A stretch of 64,000 nt of DNA, from NCBI GenBank assembly GCA_023525715.1, contig CM042013.1:84246494-84310493 (forward strand), given 5' to 3'. The translations under genes and the position numbers were made by a program. Of the stretch, positions 37,108-50,076 are shown in pieces. This DNA is from Cichorium intybus. Lineage: Eukaryota; Streptophyta; Magnoliopsida; Asterales; Asteraceae. The notes beneath the pieces were generated by a model. It searched no databases. It was not told the origin of the DNA and saw only the letters and a program-made list of their open reading frames with translations. Each line of letters opens with the position of its first letter. The stretch's first letter is position 1.

Positions 37108-38606
37108 TGTTGAGGTGTCAAACTCAACATATAAATTAAGATGATTTTATATAAAGCTTAAGTTCGTGTTCACTGCTCAATTTACTATTAATATAGTAAA
37201 GGGTAAGCAGGATCGGTCCACAGGGACATGAGACTAAAGATATGCCAAATTTTCGCGTAAGATACACCGGATTTAAAAAGGGGGGGTTTGAAATTAATAA
37301 TTGTAAACTAATCAAATTTATCATACAAATAAATTAAGATATACGAATATACGATAAGATAAAGTTCTAATCCCGTTTTCACATGCTTAATAGGATTCTT
37401 AATTTAGACTATAATTTATACTGAGTTCCTCTAAAAATGGTTTATAAGGTATTAACAAGCTCAAATACCTTAAGTTCACTTATTTATTTTACTCAAAACA
37501 AGCTCTTTGAGATAAAACTATTTTTCTAATTCATAAGTCAAACAAGCTCTCGAGATATGACTATAAAAACGCTTAAAGAATCAAAAGAACAAACCATCCA
37601 ACATTAATTACTTCTCAAGTGCTCAGAAGCGTAAAAACATGTTATTCAAATTACATTGACATTAATTTTGATGCAAAACAAAGACAATGATGATGCTACT
37701 AACATTTCACCATGAAACAATATCGAGTTTCATAGTTAAACTTGCAAACAAGATTAAAACAACAATTCAAATGGCCAGATTGAAATTGACATATGAATCC
37801 ATTAAAACATTCAATACAAACTTGAATAACTAGATGAACATTAGAACAAAAACATAGTCTAACGATTAATTAACCCAAATCACATGTTCAACGGAATCAG
37901 AAAGCTTAGAGTTCTAGCCACACATGCTTGGGCTAGAACTCTACAACACAAACAGTAGGAAATGTGCTAAATGTACTTACAAACAAAGTTTAAAACCAAG
38001 GTTTAATGTTCTCCAAGTGTAATTGAAGTGTGTGTCTTCTCAAAATCGTCCTCCCTTTGTTTTAAATGAAGTATATCTAAAAACCACCCAAAAGTAGGCT
38101 TTAAACCGTGCACAAAACTGTCACAGAAACAGTTTTCCAGCATTACACAGCCCGTGTAAAAGTAACATGGGTCGTGTTCTTCAAATAAATTCTGAACTGG
38201 GCGCAACACGGCCCGTGTAAAGTGGGACACGGCCCGTGTAACTCTCGGGATGGATTTTTGGTTCTTTGAAACCTTTACACAACCCGTGTAAAGGTTACAC
38301 GACCTGTACTCTTCATTTCTTTGTGTTTTAAGCTCCGATATGCTTCTATCTTCAATTCCAATGCTTCATAGCTGCTTCCATCTTCATTCCAAATGTTCCA
38401 TGTCATCCAATCATGCTCCAATCCCCCATCTTCCATCTTCCACTCTCCAATCCGCTCCAAAGCTCATTTTCCACCTGAAATTCAACAAAAAATTATGAAG
38501 TACCAAAGTCTTCGGAAAATAATTAAAAATGCATGTAAATAACTAAAAAATAGAAATAAAGAAAGGGAAAAAGGGCTTAGAAAAGATGCACAAAATGCAT
38601 CTAACA
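37108..38606 (-). repeat. E7 3' LTR
   Basis: Plus strand TGTTGAGGTGTC...CATCTAACA, about 1.5 kb. The right end adjoins a purine tract. The left end is inferred from TG. The second LTR is absent. Confidence 0.75.
38146..38308. promoter_or_regulatory. Three CACGRCCCGTG palindrome pairs in the E7 LTR
   Basis: Sites start at 38146/38166, 38207/38228 and 38278/38298: spacings of 20, 21 and 20 bp. The middle pair is followed by TAACTCTCGGG. They lie 90-250 bp upstream (minus sense) of a TTTAAAAC core element near 38060. Confidence 0.78.
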
Positions 38607-38622
38607 AATGTCCCCAAACTTA
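38607..38622 (-). other. E7 polypurine tract
   Basis: The minus strand reads AAGTTTGGGGACATT next to the LTR start; the upstream ACTTGGGGACAAGTAAG parallels the E3 sequence. Confidence 0.65.
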
Positions 38623-40065
38623 AGACCTTACTTGTCCCCAAGTAAGATAGACAATAAGAACGAGTCGGGAATGTATTTGATGACTAAGATCCTAAGCCAA
38701 AACACAGAAAGAAATCTAAATGAGATGCAAATGCAAGTGCCATGATGAAAATGCAAGATTATTAAATTAAAGAAAAACTAAAATGCAAATAAAAAATCTT
38801 TTTGGTTGCTTAATTGACCTGACTTTAAGCATATAGTCTAATGTCTCACATCCCATGAAGCTTTACCATATATATATTTTTCATTAAAAACACATGGTTA
38901 TTTCTTACTCCAAGATAGCTTCAGCGGAATTACGGACAAAAGACATTCTCCTACAAAACGCCTAGTGTGAAATCAGCCTTTACGGTTAGAAAGGTATAAA
39001 ATTTCTGCATAGGCCTTACCAATCCAACTTTTGAAACTTTAAACACCTCCTTAAGACAAGGCAACTCATAACAAGGAAACATCATATTGTAAAGAGCCCA
39101 TTTCGACTCAAACCCCCCAAATAACACTTTAGCCTAAATCTCGCTTTTTTGTTATTACCCCCTATTCACCACCCCACTCAGTCTTTTGCTTGCACACTTC
39201 TTGAATTTGACTTTAACTTGACTTTGATATCTTGAGTGTACTTGCTTGTAGGTGTAATTTTTGTGGTACACCTTCTTCAATCTTGAATCTTTGAATTTTT
39301 GGTTTCTTCGTTTTTGATTGCTTGATTCGATTGAACTTGATTGATTGTGACTTTGGACTCTTCGTCTTTGATTTACTTGTGGAGGACTTCTTGATTTGAC
39401 TTTAAGTTTGACTTTGACTTTGATTTCCTGAAATCCTCGTTGACTTTAATTGAGATTGAGAGAGCCCGCCATTTTGGAACTTCATGACGGAGTGAAATGA
39501 CAAATAGGTCCAACGAGACTTTAAACTAAAACATACAATGGGGAGTAAAAGGATTTGGACCTTGTTTACAACTGTGTTGCCCCTCCCTAGTTGTTACTTT
39601 GGTTTAAGAAAACGCTTAACCTTTCTCGTTTTGCATCAATAAGGCTTATTCAAAAACTAATAATTTTCAGGTTGCAAAAAAAACTACTTTTACACCTAGA
39701 GAAATGAGGCTAACACTTCCGTCCCTATCATGTTCCATCTTAACGAAGCACGTTTGGAGTGAGCTTAATTTTCATTTATTTTTCGATATAATGAAAATAC
39801 AAGCATACCGGGGCGTAAGATACTAAAGAACAAACTCTTTGAAAGGTCAACTAAACAAAAAAAAATTATTATTTTTCGATGAAACGCATGAAATGCATGA
39901 AAATATGGAAAATGAAAATTAATTTGAAAAGAAAATCTAAATATTTACAAAATTTTTTAGAAATTTGTACAAAACAAATGCAATGCATGAGTGAATGAAA
40001 TGCATTCCCCCTCCCCAAGCTGAAGATTTAGCACCGTCCTTGATGCTTGGAAAGGGGAAACGCGT
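38623..40065. other. E7 3' non-coding tail
   Basis: No gene. Repetitive TTGACTTTAACTTGACTTTGA-like stretches at 39200-39440. The minus strand has a purine run TTGGGGAGGGGGAATG near 40010 that could be a second PPT. Confidence 0.55.
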
Positions 40066-40362
40066 CTAATTCTCCGGGGGCGGAGGCGGCGGGAATTGGG
40101 GCGGATTAATGGACCAACCCTGGAACATTGAGTACATTTCTTGATATTGTTTTTGTTGTTGTTCCCAATGTTTTGACTGTTGTTCCCAGTATCGTTGTTA
40201 GGTGCCCTAATTGGTGGTGTATTCGTTATGGAAGGTGGAAAGGCAGGTGTCTATGGATTGGTAATTTGTGTTAAGGGTTTGGGCATTGGTATGGAGGTTG
40301 TGATAGTTGGTGTTGAGGGCTTGGTAATCCGTTCGAAAACCGGAAAGAGTATCCTCGATGCG
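40066..40362 (-). pseudogene. E7 extra ORF, C-terminal part (left of E8)
   Basis: Begins at the E8 insertion site and encodes an Asn/Gln-rich repeating helix (TDYQALNTNYHNLHTN, then a TAG and a TAA near 40200), then YWEQQSKHWEQQQKQYQEMY and a Pro-rich end, stopping at 40066. It continues the frame left at 53413 when one copy of the target duplication is discounted. Confidence 0.8.
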
Positions 40363-41504
40363 TGTTGTCATCAAAACAACTCACTTGTAGTTGTTATGTC
40401 ATTTAAGTCTTAATCCATTTATTTACCTTATTATTTGACTATTATACTTACGAGCAAGCATTACTCGATCATTTAATAGTATAGTTTTGGTAAGTAAAGG
40501 TATCGAATTTCCACAGGGAGTTGTTAACTAACTTAGAGTTTGCAATTCTTAATCAAACAGTTTTAGGGCGAGTTTTAGTGAAAACTCGTAAAACCATGTT
40601 TTGGAATATTTATAAAAGAGATAAACTAAAGATATGCTATGGTTGTAATAACACAACAATAGAGATATGGTATGATCAAATAATAACAAAGAAAACTTTC
40701 ACCTAGGATTTGTTGATTCATATAAACTTAGGTTGACTAGTTTTTGATTATGTGCAATGAGTTTAAATGGGTTGCATTAAGAATAGGATCCTATGGGCAA
40801 TTCACCAATTCTAGTGACTTTTAAGTTATTATAGTACAATGGTTATGTAACTAAACAACTTATAGTCATGAAATATTTATATAAGCTAGCATGCAAACAT
40901 AGTCCATATCCTAATGGTCATAGCAATATGTTCATACAATCAATGGTCATGAGTTGTAATTAAATGTGATATAAGTTTTATTTCACTAATCAAGTTCATA
41001 ACTTAGACAACCTTCCTAGTTAAATGGCCAATAACTAGTCCAACGATATATAATTGCCAATTACACATCATATGGTTCATATAATCAATAGGTTTAAATG
41101 GTCAATAAACCTTAATCACATGAAGATGGTTATCAAGAATATAAACCCTAATCTCATTTAATATGTATAGCATGCAAGTTATATATCCTAACCAATGTTA
41201 AACTCAAATCAAGAACTAAATCAACACATGTTTATATTAATGAATCAACATCTCCTAGGCAAAAGTTACAGGGATTTAGCCTAGCATGGTATCAAATGTA
41301 CAACAACAATATGAAGAAGACATGATAAAAGATACCAACCGGTTTACAATCGATGAATCCTTGCTAATAATGAAGACCTGAACTCCTTCTTGTTATGAAA
41401 ATCACTCTCACTAACATAAAAAAAATGATAAATACACGAATATATATCTGAACTATAGTTTCCTTGCTCTCTATGGTGTGTGTTAAAAGAAGAGGAGAAG
41501 GCCT

Positions 41505-41514
41505 CTATTTATAG
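41505..41514 (-). promoter_or_regulatory. E8 LTR TATA box
   Basis: CTATAAATAG on the minus strand, followed by AGGCCTTCTCCTC, with the TCGCGA array directly upstream. The matching site in the 5' LTR is at 52879-52888. Confidence 0.75.
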
Positions 41515-41535
41515 TACTTTCCAGCGTAGATCGCG

Positions 41536-41769
41536 TCGCGATCCTATAGAGGATTGGGTCGCGATCGTGAAGATAATGCGCATCTCAGTTGGCCACTTCC
41601 CCGTCTCAGTGGACTGTAGTTGGTGGGTCGGGTCGCGATCTATATGATGATCGGGTCGCGATCTCTGTAAGGTCGCGATTTTGAGCCGTGAGCGCGATCC
41701 TTTTGTCAGCATTTTGTCACGCAATGGTCAGCAGATCAGGTCGCGATCTGTGTTGAGATAGGGTCGCGA
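41536..41769. promoter_or_regulatory. TCGCGA pairs upstream of the E8 LTR TATA box
   Basis: GGGTCGCGATC-type sites start at 41536/41559, 41633/41656 and 41741/41764 (each exactly 23 bp apart), with further sites at 41673 and, decayed, 41692. The same array lies at about 52911-53155 in the 5' LTR. Spacer sequences differ, so spacing is not a by-product of recent duplication. Confidence 0.8.
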
Positions 41770-42026
41770 TCTAAGGCCTATTGGAATTATTTCTTCGTTT
41801 TTTCGCCCAAAATACGCTCTTTGTGGCTCTTTCTTTCCCGATAGTTCTTTTACTCCTTTTTCCTCATTTTAAAGCTTGAATCCAGCTCCTTCTTCTTTAT
41901 ACAGCAAATTTTCCAGTGTTTTGGTAATTAAATTAAATAAGTACCTTTTATTTTGAAATTAAACCAAAAACACATTTTTAAGCACTCGATATTGCCCGAA
42001 ATATATGTATAAATGAGGCAATATCA

Positions 42027-42040
42027 AAATACCCTACACT
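42027..42040 (-). other. E8 polypurine tract
   Basis: The minus strand reads AAGTGTAGGGTATTT before the 3' LTR; a second AAGTGTAGGGTA lies near 43070. Confidence 0.65.
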
Positions 42041-43365
42041 TGAAATTTGCTTGTCCTCGAGCAAACTACAATTTAAAACTCAGCTAAGAAATTTGATAGC
42101 CAAACAACTTTCCAATTGCTATCACAGATCTAGCATTATTTACCGATGTTAAGAATAAGGATTTAAGAATAAACATAGTAGATTATACCTAGCCTTATGT
42201 GCGTATTTCTAACCTTCCAAAATTTTACATAAAATCTATTTCTATTAATGACAAATGTTTAGATTGAAAAATACTCATTTTTACATAACATTGAATACAC
42301 CCTTAAAAATTTCTTTTATCTCAAAATCTTTTGTCAAGTTTCCCAAAAATTATGCTGGACTAAGTTTATCATGTTCAGTTATTTTCTCCATTTTCACCGC
42401 ACCTTTGAAACTCGTGACTTTCTATGGAACTCTTGATTACAAATTTTCAACTCACAACTATACAGAGTTTACTAATTCAAATTCCAAAGGCCACTAAGGA
42501 ACTCCCATGACTTTCGATGACACCCGTGTAGCGAGCTTTCGACAATATTATCCCAAACCAGTTGGTTTTAAGTAATAAGAAGTAGAAATACCCGTGGGCC
42601 CCATTTTATGTCTACTTGCTCGAATGTCAAAGGCCACTGATTGAATTTCCTTCCTGAGTCTCAATCTTATGGTGTAACATTACTTGATTCTCGCTTTTCA
42701 TTAGATTTCTCATTTGAAGTTCTTTTAACGAGGCTTATTTTCCTCAATTTAGTCATACCATTCGCGCGATTAGGGAAACTGACTCAACCTGTTTTGACAC
42801 AACTTGATTTTCAATGGGTCTATTTCATTATTTATACAAAACCTTTTGTAATTATCATTCTAACTGCTTGTCATTTAAAAAATTAAATTTTATATGAAAA
42901 TATTGAAAAACTAGAAAATAAGAGCATAAAATCAAGTTTAACCTACGAATTTATTTTCAAAACATTTTTCTTAACAATTACCTTCTTATTGTTCAATTTT
43001 TGGAAAAGATGTTTAAGATAAAAATTTTGACTTGACTCAGTTAATTATTGCAGTTTGACTTGATTACCCTACACTTATTTTATACAATAATTTTATTGTA
43101 TATATCTTTTAAATCATAGAGGAGTTTAATTGGAATGGACTCCCCTTGGGTAATGAGTCGTTTTGTTTTAAGGACATCTTTCCACAGAAGAAGATTGTTG
43201 AACTGCCTGCCAGCGTCTGATGAAACCTAAATTCTGCATCAATGCTCAGAAAAATATCAACCACACCACGAAAAACACACCATTAAATAAAAACACACCA
43301 CACTAAAATGAAATTCAAATAATTCAAACGAATTTAAATACACAAAATAAAATAAAATAAATCAA
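42041..43365. other. E8 3' non-coding tail
   Basis: No gene; AT-rich, with the second PPT-like word near 43070. Confidence 0.6.
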
Positions 43366-44757
43366 TCACTCATCAACGTCATCAAAGGCAGAACCTGAGG
43401 TGCCAGTGCCATCACCGTAATCCTGCAGATAATCTGGCGGCTCAAACCACGTGGGAACAGGCGGAACATAAGTCGGATATGGAATGGGGGGCTGGTAGCC
43501 CTGACTCTCATAGAACCCCTGCATAGTGTGTGATACCCACTGGTCGTGAACCTGCCTCCTCAATATGTCGCGCTCTATGCCCTGTATGCTGCGCTCTATC
43601 CTCTGGGTGTCGCGCTCTCTGCTCAAATCCATCCTGCTAATCTGCTGGGATAGATAGCGTAAATCGATCTCCTGCTCCAGGGCATCATGCTGTATCGGAG
43701 ATCTCTGTCGGCGTCGACGCTGGGCACCAGGGGCTGGCTGAGGCTGAGGCTCGGGTTGAGGATCAGGCTGTGGATCAGGCTGTGCGTCCATATCATCACC
43801 CTGCTCAACAAGGTCATCCGCTCGAATGAAATAATCACTGTGATCGTCTTGATCGACCACTCTCATCTGATACAAGTAGCTCTTGTTCATAAATCGAGGG
43901 TCTGACCTCGTGAGTCCTCGTGCTTGTGGAGCAGTAAATACGCCGTATGATATGGCCAGCCTGGAGATAAGATGCCCTCCAGTGATAGGGCTTTTCCTCT
44001 TTGCCCCCTTTGCCTTCCTGGAAAGAAAGACTGCCAGTGTGTATGGAATGTTGAGGCACACACCCTCAGATATTAGGCACCAAAGATAGAAGACGTCGTC
44101 AACCGGTACCTTATCGCCGCCCTTACGGTGATTAACCGTAGTGGCAACGAGTCTGTGAAGCAAACGGTGGACAGAGGAGCGGATACTGCTCTCCACCGCG
44201 GTGTGTGAGTCAAATGCCTCATCAGCTAGCAGACGCCATACATCTGCCAAGTGGAAATCTGCGGGCGGGATCCTAAGGCAGGCCTCAAAGAAAGTGGAAA
44301 ACATAGGAGAGGCGGTCTCCTCCCGTGTGTACAGACCTAGGCGTATCCCTAGCTCCATCACACTACACTCGCGGCTTTCTCCTCCTAGCCTGAAGGAGAA
44401 AGCAGTCCTATCCGATAGTTCCCTGTGCTGCTGAAACTGCACAGTGGATAAGAACTCCAGTGTGATCTCTCTGAATATGGGCTCCTGGAAGTGGAACAGT
44501 CTGTCCCAGACATGACATGTAAAACCGGTCACGACATGAATTTTTGTAGTGAAAGGCGCTAGGCGGTGGTGCAGCCCGACCGTCGCTGCGAATTCCCAAT
44601 CCAGAGAGGGAGGGACATGAAGGTCTTTTTTATGGATCCTGGCTAGCTCTCCAAAATATCGCTGTCTCCTAGCATCGTTAATTGTTGGTGGAAATCAGAG
44701 CCATGGATGCGAAGGTAAATCCTCGGGTGGTGGAATTTGTTCCCCTCTTCCTGCCAT
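43366..44757 (-). pseudogene. E8 extra ORF (Athila ORF-1/env-like type)
   Basis: ATG at 44757 (MAGRGEQIPPPEDLP), a TGA at 44695-44697, then open to 43366. Core: HVVTGFTCHVWDRLFHF, EITLEFLSTVQF, SVMELGIRLGLYT, then long helices and GGHLISRLAISYGV. The C-terminal half has a Gln/Pro repeat (QPDPQPDPQPEPQP), a basic RRRRQR cluster and an Arg-rich helix, ending in a Pro/Tyr-rich tail. It shares blocks with the E3 ORF (TCxxWDRL, LEFLSTV, LG(I)RLGLY/RRTGIY). No signal peptide or membrane span is visible. Function unknown. Confidence 0.85.
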
Positions 44758-44841
44758 TTATCTTTGAATAAAGAATAAAAATAAATTAGAAAAGAATTAG
44801 CTTAAAAATAAAATAAATTTTGCCCCTGATCAGAGATCGGG

Positions 44842-45627
44842 TCGCGATGCCCATGTGGGTCGGGTCGCGATCAGGGGTGCAATCGGGATGGTCCGTCCGG
44901 TCTTGATAGCTTGTCGGGTCGCGATCCTCATCCGGATCGGGTCGCGATCGTAGGATGGGTCAGGTTCTGGGTCGCGAGCTTTGAACATACGGTCGAGATT
45001 TATGGGGACGCGACTATGATTTAGTCCGATGACTTTCAAGCATAGGGTCGCGATCTTTGAACCATATCAATGATCGGGTCGCGATAGATGAACAAGTTCA
45101 TGGGACATTCAACCGTAGGGTCGCGATCGAAGAAAATCTTCAAGGATCAGGTCGCGATCCTTGAATATTCCACCAAAAACTTCCGATTTTCAACATTATC
45201 CAAGCTAAAACTTAACTAAATCAATAGGTTTTAACTAATTTTTTTAGTTCTCGGCTAGATCTAACATCTAAATCGGCAATAACATTCAAATCCGAGACTA
45301 AAATAAAACCTAATTTTTATTCCTAAATTCACAATTTCTAACTTATTTGCAATTAAAAACGAGAAGGGTGTGAGGAATTACATACCTTTGTTGTTGATTT
45401 AGAATCTAGAAAAACTGGAAAAGCCTCGGTCGCGATTTACCGTGGAGATCGGGAAGCGATTGTGGGGTAAAAGTTGCAACCAAGGAGCCGGATCTGTTTT
45501 TTAACCCTTGCGCTTCGTCGGGTCGCGATAATCGAATGGATCGGGTCGCGATCTGTTATAATAACGGGCTTGGTCTTTCTTGTTCGCTTGAGATCGCGCC
45601 CCTATGGGCCTTCAGATCGGGTCGCGA
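44842..45627. promoter_or_regulatory. TCGCGA motif array upstream of the E8 extra ORF
   Basis: Pairs 23 bp apart start at 44842/44865, 44919/44942 and 45523/45546; pairs 31 bp apart at 45048/45079 and 45121/45152; a decayed pair at 45430/45454; and a single at 45622. The same GGGTCGCGATC word fills the LTR promoter. A TTAAAAAAC element near 45500 could be an internal core promoter. Confidence 0.78.
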
Positions 45628-45807
45628 TCTTTGATCTGTGACATTTTTCTTTTCCTGTTTTTCCCTTGATGATCTTATTTTTATTTTATTTTATTATTAT
45701 TATATTTTTTTATTATTATTTTATTTATTTATTTATTTATTATTTTTTTTATAAAAACAAAATCAACACATGAAAGACACAAATAAATCATACCAATCAA
45801 TAATCTC

Positions 45808-45819
45808 GGGTTGCCTCCC
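45808..45819 (-). other. Conserved GGGAGGCAACCC block (E8)
   Basis: 56 bp downstream of the pol frame end; identical in E3 and E7. Confidence 0.72.
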
Positions 45820-45874
45820 GGAAGTGCTTCTTTTTCATAGATTTGGAGTCTTTTTAGCTGGACTCCATTCCCCT

Positions 45875-46753
45875 CTAAGGTTCTACTATTTGGAGTGGGA
45901 TGTCTTCGCGTTCGTTCTCGTTTTGAACGCCTTCTTCATACCTTTTTAACCTGTGCCCGTTCACTTTGAAACTTCCTCCACCTTCCTTGAAAAGATCCAC
46001 AGCCCCGTGTGGATATACTTCTTTGATTGTGAACGGACCATACCATTGTGTCTTCAGTTTTCCGGGGAAAAGTCTTAATCGTGAATTGTAAAGGAGGACT
46101 TTCTCCCCTGGTTGGAAATCTTTGTTTCCTTTCAATCTTGAATCATGCCACCTTTTGGTTTTATCTTTCTAAATCGCTGAGTTTTCGTATGCGTCATTTC
46201 TTAGTTCATTTAGCTCGTTTAATTGACACAAACGGTTAGTACTGACAAGATTAAAGTCCAAGTTACACGTTTTTAAGGCCCAGAATGCCTTGTGTTCAAC
46301 CTCTACTGGGAGGTGACAAGCTTTTCCGTACACCAATCTGTATGGGGTAGTGCCAATTGGTGTTTTGAAAGCGGTTAGAAAAGCCTAGAGTGCATCGTCA
46401 AGCTTTTTTGACCAGTCCTTTCGGCTACTTCCCATGGATCTTTCTAAAATGCGTTTTAAGGCTCGATTTGTGATTTCTGTTTGACCACTTGATTGCGGGT
46501 GATATGGTGTGGATATTCGATGGGTTACCCCATACTTATTTAAAGCATTCTCCATTTGTTTGTTGCAAAAATGAGTACCCCTATCGCTTATGAGAGCTTT
46601 AGGGACACCAAAACGTGCAAAAATGGTTTTAAGAAATTCAACCACACCTCGAGCATCATTTGTTGGTAAAGCTTTTGCTTCAGCCCACTTTGATACGTAA
46701 TCCACCGCAACCAATATATATTTATTTCCGTGGGAATTAGGGAAAGGTCCCAT
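45875..46753 (-). pseudogene. E8 integrase core and C-terminus
   Basis: From DFMGPF to YEEG. Second Asp in LISDRGTHF, Glu in SSGQTEITNR. TAG at 46385-46387 (normal Trp) and another stop near 46170. C-terminus includes KVLLYNSRLRLFPGKLKTQW and VNGHRLKRY, the usual Athila integrase ending with no chromodomain. The TAG at 46766 splits it from the first part. Confidence 0.9.
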
Positions 46754-46765
46754 AAAGTCAATACC

Positions 46766-48657
46766 CTATACATCGAAAATTTCACATACCTGGATAGAGT
46801 GCAATGGCATTTCATTTTTGGATGAGATATTACCCGCTCGCTGACATGGATCGCATGTCTTGACGAAATTTGTTGCGTCTTTGAAGATAGTGGGACAATA
46901 AAAGCCCGCTTCAAACACCTTTCGTGCGGTGTAATTTGCTCCGTGATGTCCACCTGTAGGTCCTTGATGGCATTGCTTGAGTATATCTTTTATCTCTTTC
47001 CCGTGTACGCACCTCCGTATGATGTTATCCGGACATGAGCGAAAAAGGTATGGTTCATCCCACAAGTAGTACTTGATATCGGCAAAGAACTTTTTCTTTT
47101 GTTGGTGAGTAAGCCCTTTGACAAGCACTTTGGCTGCAAGATAGTTTACAATATCCGCATACCAGGGGGTCTCCATATCAACATGAATTGACATTACATG
47201 TTCTTCAGGGAAGGAGTCGTTCACTTCCTTTTCTTCCCTCGCCTTTTGCTCCAGATTTTCTAGTCTTGACAAATGATCAGCTGCCAAATTCTCGGATCCT
47301 TTCTTATCTTGAATTTCTATATCAAATTCTTGTAACAGCAAGACCCAACGAATCAAACGTGGTTTGGCATCTTGCTTGTTGAACAGGTACTTGATTGCAG
47401 AGTGATCTGTGTAGACAACGGTTTTTGATAAAATTAGATAAGGTCTGAATTTATCAAAAGCATACACTACTGCCAGGAGTTCTTTTTCAATCGTTGTGTA
47501 GTTTTCTTGTGCAGGATTCAGAGTTTTGCTGATGTAGTAGATTGGCTTGAATTTCTTGTCGATTCTTTGGCCTAGGACGGCTCCCAACGCGATATCACTT
47601 GCGTCTGTCATCAGTTCGAAAGGTAGGTTTCAGTCTGGGCCGACCATGATCGGGGCAGTAGTCAATTTAAGCTTCAAAAATTCAAAAGCATTAACACATT
47701 CATTATTAAAATCAAATTTTACATCATTTTGTAACAGTTGTGTTAAAGGTTTGGTTATTTTTGAGAAATCTTTTATAAATCTCCGGTAAAAACCGGCATG
47801 TCCCAAGAAGCTTCTGACTCCTTTTACGTTGGTCGGTGGTGGTAGTTTAGCAATGACTTCAACTTTTGCCTTGTCGACTTCAATCCCATGTCTTGACACT
47901 TTGTGTCCCAAAACTATTCCTTCTTTCACCATTAAGTGGCATTTCTCCCAATTGAGCACTAGATTGGTTTCTTCACATCTTTTAAGCATTTTGTCTAGAT
48001 TAGACAAACATTCTGTAAATGAGTTACCAAATAGTGAGAAGTCATCCATGAAGACCTCCATTGAGTTTTCCATCATGTCATGGAAGATTGCCGAGACACA
48101 TCTTTGAAAAGTGGCTGGAGCATTGCATAGACCAAAAGGCATTCTTCGGTACGCAAAGATTCCTAAAAGGCATGTAAACGTCGTTTTGTCTTGATCTTCT
48201 GGGTCAATCGGAATTTGAAAGTAACCTGAAAAACCATCCAAAAAACAGTAATAGGCTTTTCCTGATAATCGTTCCAGCATTTGATCGATGAAAGGACGAG
48301 GAAAATGGTCTTTTCGTGTTGCATCGTTTAATTTGCGATAATCGATGCACACCCGCCATCCTGTCACTGTTCTGGTAGGTATAACTTCATTCTTCTCGTT
48401 GGTGATGACTGTTATTCCTCCCTTCTTTGGAACGACATGGATTGGGCTGACCCATTTGCTGTCAGAAATCGTGTAGATGATACCAGCATCGAGCAGCTTC
48501 ATGATCTCTTTATCAACCACGTCTTGCATTTTTGGATTAAGCCTTCTTTGGTGCTGTGCTGATGGTTTTGAATCTTCTTCCATCAGTATCTTATGAGAAC
48601 AGATGGTTGGGCTTATTCCTTTTATGTCAGAGATGCTCCAAGCGATAGCATCTTTTC
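46766..48657 (-). pseudogene. E8 reverse transcriptase, RNase H and integrase zinc region
   Basis: RT 48583-47630: CIDYRKLNDATRKDHFP, CFLDGFSGYFQIP (first Asp), MPFGLCNAPATFQRC, EVFMDDFSLFG (DD). TGA at 47630-47632 (normal Trp). RNase H follows: MTDASDIALGAVLGQ, KELLAVVYAF, YTDHSAIKYL. The integrase zinc region is GGHHGANYT...CDPCQRAG. It ends with TAG at 46766. Three Trp codons in this pol have become stops. Confidence 0.92.
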
Positions 48658-50076
48658 TTTTTTTTTTAGAACTTTCATGAGTTCTCCTTTCTCTTCTTGG
48701 CTTAATTCAGATGAAATTACAACCGGGTATTCCTTGGTGTTAGTCAAAAATGCATACTCCAAATGGTTTGGAAGTATCTTCAAGTCCGGGATGTTCTGGT
48801 TCCTAGGAGATTTTTTCTTTGGCAGTACCGTTTCTTCTTGGTTAGCGTAATGTGGTTCATTTTTCAAGAGTTCTTCCAGCTCCTTCAGATCCTTTTCTGG
48901 ATCAAATGTTTTCTCAGCAAGTTGCATTTCATGAATATAATCTTGTTCCCGTATGGCTCTGGCTTCCTCTTCCAATATTAAATCGAAGGTGTCGATATGG
49001 AAGACTGTGTCATCACTCATCGTTGAGTGTTTGATCGTGTGATCCATGCCAAAGGTGATGGCTTCAGTGCCCACCCGAATGGTTAATTTAGTGTCATGAA
49101 CATCTATCAAAGCTCTTGCTGTGGTCAAGAAAGGTCTTCCAAGAAGAATAGGGACTTCATCATCTTCCTCCATATCCAGTATGACAAAATCTATAGGAAA
49201 AACAAACTTGTCAACTTTTACCAGAAGGTCTTCTAATATCCCTCTTGGATATGTAACCGCCTTGTTAGCAAGATTAATTGTCATTCGAACTGGTTTTGGT
49301 TCTGGTAAATTTAGTTTCTTGTAGAAAGAATATGACATTAAATTGATGCTGGCACCTAAGTCTGCCAAACCATAGTTGCTGGCATGGTTTACGAAGGTGC
49401 AAGGAAGATGTAAACCGCCTGGATCTCCCACTTTTTCTGGTAGGTTCTTCATCATTGATGCGTAACATTTTTCACTTAATGTTACCAGTGACACCTCTTC
49501 CATTTTCTTTCGGTTAGTTAGGAGGTCTTTGAGGAATTTGGCATATTTTGGCATTTGTGTTATTGCATCAACGAATGGAATGTTGATGCTCAGCTGTTTC
49601 AAGTGCTCAAGAAATTTCTTGAATTCTTTATCCTCCTTCTCCTTCTTCAACCGTTGAGGGAATGAAATGGTCGGTTGGTGTGGCTGAGGTGAAGCTGTTT
49701 CTTTTGTTTCTTCATCCTTAGTGCTCCCCGGATCTTTTCCAGCTTTATCTTCTTGTGTTTCAGGAGTTGAGTTGATGGCTTCTTCAATGACTGCTGGTGG
49801 GATGATTTTTCCGCTTCTGGTTGTGATGGCTTTAGCCTGTGCTCGTGGGTTTGGTTCGGTGTTGGTAGGAAGTGTTCCTGGTAGTCTTTCTTGTAACACT
49901 TTTGAAATTTGGCCAATTTGGTTCTCTATGTTTTGGATAGAGGCGGCTTGATTTCTTAGTTGAACTTCAGTTGCTGTGTGTCTCTTTTCTGACCCTTCCA
50001 TGAATTTACCCAATATGTCTTCCAAGTTTGGTTTCTTCTCTTGGTTATGTTGTGGGTTAAATCCTGGTGGTGACTG
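48658..50076 (-). pseudogene. E8 gag C-terminus and aspartic protease
   Basis: The frame enters from gag by a shift at the T7 run (50077-50083 on the plus strand) and leaves by another at the T10 run (48658-48667). Protease active site GLADLGASINLMSYSF, flap-side VKVDKFVFPIDFVILDME, and LLGRPFLTTARALID are clear. A Lys/Glu-rich linker (LKKEKEDKEFKKFLEHLKQL) precedes it and a Glu-rich linker to RT follows. Confidence 0.9.

Larger units (their letters stand above)
40363..42026 (-). repeat. E8 3' LTR, 1664 bp
   Basis: Plus TGTTGTCATCAAAACAAC...GAGGCAATATCA; aligned throughout with 51738-53412. Confidence 0.96.
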
